Source of the DNA: Bacteroidota bacterium
GTDB taxonomy: Bacteria; Bacteroidota; Bacteroidia; Chitinophagales; Chitinophagaceae
Reading direction: 5' to 3'
Length of the DNA: 64,000 nucleotides
NCBI GenBank assembly: GCA_018266775.1
Contig: JAFDZS010000014.1
Coordinates: 91,156 to 155,155 of the forward strand
In this document: one piece after another, positions 61,733 through 64,000 of the stretch
How the letters are laid out: each line of letters begins with the position of its first letter
How positions within the stretch are numbered: position 1 is the first letter of the stretch
Program-made: the position numbers and the translations under genes
Notes under the pieces: model-generated
What the model was told of the DNA's origin: nothing
The model's database searches: none
The model's input: only the letters and a program-made list of their open reading frames with translations

Positions 61733-62746
61733 ATGCGTTTTAAAAAAACATCCCTGTTCTTTTCATTATTGCTGTTTGTTGCTGCGCTGCGGGCGCAGGT
61801 AAAATGGACCAATATGGATACAGCCTTTGGAAAATTACCCAATGGGTTTCATGTATTTAAATCTACCGACAGCCTTGATGGTAAGCCCTTCATTGCCTGG
61901 TATGCAGCAGCTGATTTGAATGACAAACATTTACATTTTTCAGTAGATACTTCCAAAGGCAGGCGATTAAAACCCATTCAATTTTATGAAAGAGGGAACA
62001 ACCCTTTACTAGTGGTGAACGCCTGTTTCTTCAGTTACGAAACCAATAAAAGTTTGAATGCTGTAATAAAAGATGGGAAGCTGGTGGCATTCAATACACA
62101 TAGCATCCCGCTGAAGGGAAAAGATACGTTTACATACTGGCATCCGCTGGGCAGTGCCATTGGCATTTCTAAAAAAAGAAAAGCAGATGTGGCCTGGTTG
62201 GTTACAGATTCAACAAAACATTTCGCATATGCATCACAATCTGTAATGGATGCTTTTAAAGATTCCTCTTGGTCGGTTGATTTTAACAGCATCATTTCTG
62301 CAAAAGCTGCTCATAATTTGCCTTATGATGGGCATATTGATTTGCATAAGTTAAAGCCGCCATTTCACCAATGGAGAATGCAAGCTGCTGTTGGTGGCGG
62401 ACCGGTGCTATTGCAAAACGGGCAAATCAACATTACTAATAATGAAGAAAAACGTTTTGCAGGCAAAGCCATAGCAGATAAACATCCCCGAACCTGTATG
62501 GGTTATACTGCAGATGGCAAATTGATCATTATGGTGATTCAGGGCCGCTTTCCCGGAATTGCTGAAGGCGCAACATTACAGCAGGAAGCAAGGCTGTTAC
62601 AAAGCCTTGGCTGTGTGGAGGCTTTGAATTTAGATGGAGGCGGAAGCAGTTGTATGCTTATTAAAGGCAAAGAAACCATCAAACCCAGTGATAAAGAAGG
62701 AGCAAGGGCAGCGCCGGTGGTATTTGTGATAAAAGCCACTAAATAA
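61733..62746 (+). CDS. Phosphodiester glycosidase (NAGPA/DUF2233 family)
   Basis: The 337-residue protein has a signal peptide (ending ALRAQ, residue 22) and a C-terminal NAGPA/DUF2233 domain (about 85-335). The domain's conserved blocks are visible: VNACFFSYETNKSLNAVIKDG, GGGPVLLQNG, HPRTCMGYTADGKLIIMVIQ and EALNLDGGGSSCMLIKG. The family cuts glycosidic phosphodiesters such as those in mannose-6-phosphate uncovering enzyme, and many bacterial members act on wall or teichoic-type polymers. The substrate here is unknown. It is divergent from the 187-residue gene and convergent with the ROK gene. Confidence 0.9.
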   Translation: MRFKKTSLFFSLLLFVAALRAQVKWTNMDTAFGKLPNGFHVFKSTDSLDGKPFIAWYAAADLNDKHLHFSVDTSKGRRLKPIQFYERGNNPLLVVNACFFSYETNKSLNAVIKDGKLVAFNTHSIPLKGKDTFTYWHPLGSAIGISKKRKADVAWLVTDSTKHFAYASQSVMDAFKDSSWSVDFNSIISAKAAHNLPYDGHIDLHKLKPPFHQWRMQAAVGGGPVLLQNGQINITNNEEKRFAGKAIADKHPRTCMGYTADGKLIIMVIQGRFPGIAEGATLQQEARLLQSLGCVEALNLDGGGSSCMLIKGKETIKPSDKEGARAAPVVFVIKATK

Positions 62747-62769
62747 TCTGCAACATGAAAAGCGTTTGC

Positions 62770-62903
62770 AAAGAAGTTGACCTGCAGGGTTGTCTTCTTT
62801 AATGCGGTTTTAGATAACAGTATTGAAGATATTTTTTGAAAGAAGGCAACTTTGCCGCAGTTCCTTTAAGGCGTTTAAGGTATAATGGCAAAGTTGACTT
62901 CTT
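62770..62903. other. Two nested hairpins between convergent genes
   Basis: AAGAAGGCAACTTTGCC (62840-62856) and GGCAAAGTTGACTTCTT (62887-62903) match at 16 of 17 pairs with a 30-base loop. A weaker hairpin AAAGAAGTTGACC / GGTTGTCTTCTTT (62770-62800) is built from the same words. They separate the glycosidase and ROK genes and may end both transcripts. Confidence 0.6.
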
Positions 62904-62928
62904 CGATAGTATCTTTTGAATTGGTACA

Positions 62929-63894
62929 TTACTTCTCCCAGGATAATGCACTCGCTCCCAATATCGCGGCATCAGACTCTTTCAAATGGCTCACCAGTAT
63001 CTTCACTTTATTCTGGAATACCTGGATCAGGTTTTCTTCCATGTGCTGTTTGGTCGGTTTTAAAATGAAATCGCCTGCTTTGGTTAATCCGCCAAATAAT
63101 ATAATGGCCTCAGGGCTGCTGAACATGATGGCATTGGCCAATGAAAGGCCTAAAATTTTACCTGTGAATTCAAAGATATCCAATGCCACTTTATCGCCCT
63201 GTATAGCGGCTTCGTAAACGGCTTTGGAGTCCAGCTCATCTTCCGGTACATTCCTTAATAAACTGGGGGCATCTGTTTTCTCCAAAATTTCTATGGCTGT
63301 TAAACGTACGCCGGTGGCAGATGCATACGCTTCCAGCGGGCCTTTTTTACCAGTGCCTTTATGATAACGGCCATCAGGTATTACAATCGTATGGCCGAGT
63401 TCACCGGCAAAACCATCGTGCCCATAAATGAGTTGCCCGTTGGCAACAATACCGCTGCCCACACCGGTGCCCAATGTGATCATAATAAAATCACGCATGC
63501 CTTTGGCGGCACCGTACATCATTTCCCCAATAGCAGCCGCATTGGCGTCGTTGGTTAAAGTAACCGGCAGTTTAAATTTGGCTTCCAGCAATTCTGCCAG
63601 TGGGATAATACCTTTCCAGGGCAGGTTAGGAGCGTATTCAATGGTTCCCGTGTAGTAGTTACCGTTAGGGGCGCCCACGCCAATGCCTTTAATGCGGCCA
63701 CGGCCGCCGGAACGTTCAATCAGTTCCGAAAGGGCGATATATAAATCGTCGATAAAACTTTCTACTGTAGGATGTTTTTTGGTGGATATCTCGCTGCTGA
63801 ATAAAACATTACCATCGCGGTCTACAATACCGAATTTGGTGCCGGTACCACCAATATCAATACCAATAACGAGTTGTTCTAAAGCTGTTGCCAT
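62929..63894 (-). CDS. ROK family protein (sugar kinase-like) lacking zinc cysteines
   Basis: The 321-residue protein has the ROK kinase start VIGIDIGGTGTKFGIVDRDG (ATP-binding), a DANAAAIGE block at 116-124 with the catalytic Asp116, GTGVGSGIVANGQL and GELGHTIV (His168). The zinc motif of ROK proteins, usually C-x-C-G-x-x-G-C, is replaced by YHKGTGKKGPLEAY (177-190), which has no cysteine. It may be a glucokinase-type enzyme with altered zinc site, or have changed specificity. It has no helix-turn-helix domain, so a repressor role is unlikely. The start lies only a few bases after a TAAATTTG element, so the mRNA may be leaderless. Confidence 0.88.
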   Translation of the reverse strand: MATALEQLVIGIDIGGTGTKFGIVDRDGNVLFSSEISTKKHPTVESFIDDLYIALSELIERSGGRGRIKGIGVGAPNGNYYTGTIEYAPNLPWKGIIPLAELLEAKFKLPVTLTNDANAAAIGEMMYGAAKGMRDFIMITLGTGVGSGIVANGQLIYGHDGFAGELGHTIVIPDGRYHKGTGKKGPLEAYASATGVRLTAIEILEKTDAPSLLRNVPEDELDSKAVYEAAIQGDKVALDIFEFTGKILGLSLANAIMFSSPEAIILFGGLTKAGDFILKPTKQHMEENLIQVFQNKVKILVSHLKESDAAILGASALSWEK

Positions 63895-63898
63895 ATAG

Positions 63899-63906
63899 CA
63901 AATTTA
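63899..63906 (-). promoter_or_regulatory. Candidate -7 element (TAAATTTG) for the ROK gene
   Basis: TAAATTTG on the minus strand ends 5 bases before the ATG at 63894. If used, transcription would start at or near the first codon. No -33 element is visible. Confidence 0.4.
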
Positions 63907-63934
63907 AAAATCAGTCCCGGATACCCGGGACTGA
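63906..63934 (-). terminator. Rho-independent terminator for a gene entering from the right
   Basis: On the minus strand, hairpin TCAGTCCCGG / CCGGGACTGA (63911-63934, loop of 4) is followed by five T residues. It would end the transcript of the gene beyond 64000. Confidence 0.8.
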
Positions 63935-63963
63935 TAAAGTTATGAATTAAAAGAGAAAAATGA

Positions 63964-64000
63964 TTATTGAAAGTTGATCATTAGCGTCTCGTTTAAACTA
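63964..64000 (-). CDS. Possible C-terminal end of a gene cut by the window
   Basis: On the minus strand the last 37 bases read SLNETLMINFQ followed by a TAA stop, 30 bases before a clear terminator. The terminator makes an upstream gene likely, but the reading frame cannot be confirmed from so few codons. Confidence 0.4.
   Translation of the reverse strand, partial: SLNETLMINFQ

Overview
This looks like a chromosomal segment of a Bacteroidota member, most likely of the Chitinophagaceae type. I infer this from the gene content and from recurring TAnnTTTG promoter elements typical of the phylum. The content includes a T9SS type B cargo protein next to a PorP/SprF protein, TonB-linked outer-membrane receptors, LytS/LytTR signalling, the Bacteroidota GlmU-like protein, an aminofutalosine (MqnE) menaquinone gene, many lipoproteins and a Lgt with a long insert. 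No phage, plasmid, rRNA, tRNA or CRISPR locus was seen. The species is not identified.

Layout. 0-7 kb: a LuxE-like acyl-protein synthetase, a lipoprotein with a UbiA-like membrane protein, an M42 peptidase, a small heat-shock protein, a bacilliredoxin and lgt. 7-13 kb: an outer-membrane beta-barrel receptor, yajQ, ribosomal protein L31, a GlmU-like protein and tpiA. 13-21 kb: a KirBac channel, two membrane proteins, a surface-glycan group (GT9, flippase, FkbM methyltransferase), a hydrolase and a formimidoylglutamase-like enzyme. 21-24 kb: a rhodanese-thioredoxin lipoprotein, a BON/SH3 pair and an SDR lacking the catalytic Tyr/Lys. 24-30 kb: parE - DUF1835 - four-helix-bundle cassette - parC. 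30-38 kb: a 2037-residue adhesin-like T9SS protein and its probable PorP/SprF partner. 38-47 kb: mqnE, a nucleoside transporter, trxA, dnaE and a C40 peptidase. 47-57 kb: an M1 peptidase, an orphan solute-binding lipoprotein, msrA, a PPC-domain protein, an OsmC protein and lipA. 57-64 kb: a four-gene operon (secreted protein - TonB receptor - histidine kinase - LytTR regulator), a phosphodiester glycosidase and a ROK protein with no zinc cysteines.

The genes are mostly conserved housekeeping and envelope functions. The unusual material is mostly between genes. (1) A four-helix-bundle (S23/IVS-type) gene sits inside 28-bp terminal inverted repeats between the topoisomerase IV genes, and a gene-less relative of those repeats lies at 47.3 kb. 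(2) Five tandem 76-bp units at 29.9-30.3 kb fuse two motifs that also occur separately at 17.9, 51.0 and 52.4 kb, which suggests a dispersed palindromic repeat family. (3) The giant surface protein has about ten 90-residue repeats of two alternating types, so it seems to have grown by duplicating a two-domain block. (4) The 57-61.6 kb operon looks like a self-contained envelope sensing and uptake unit of unknown substrate.
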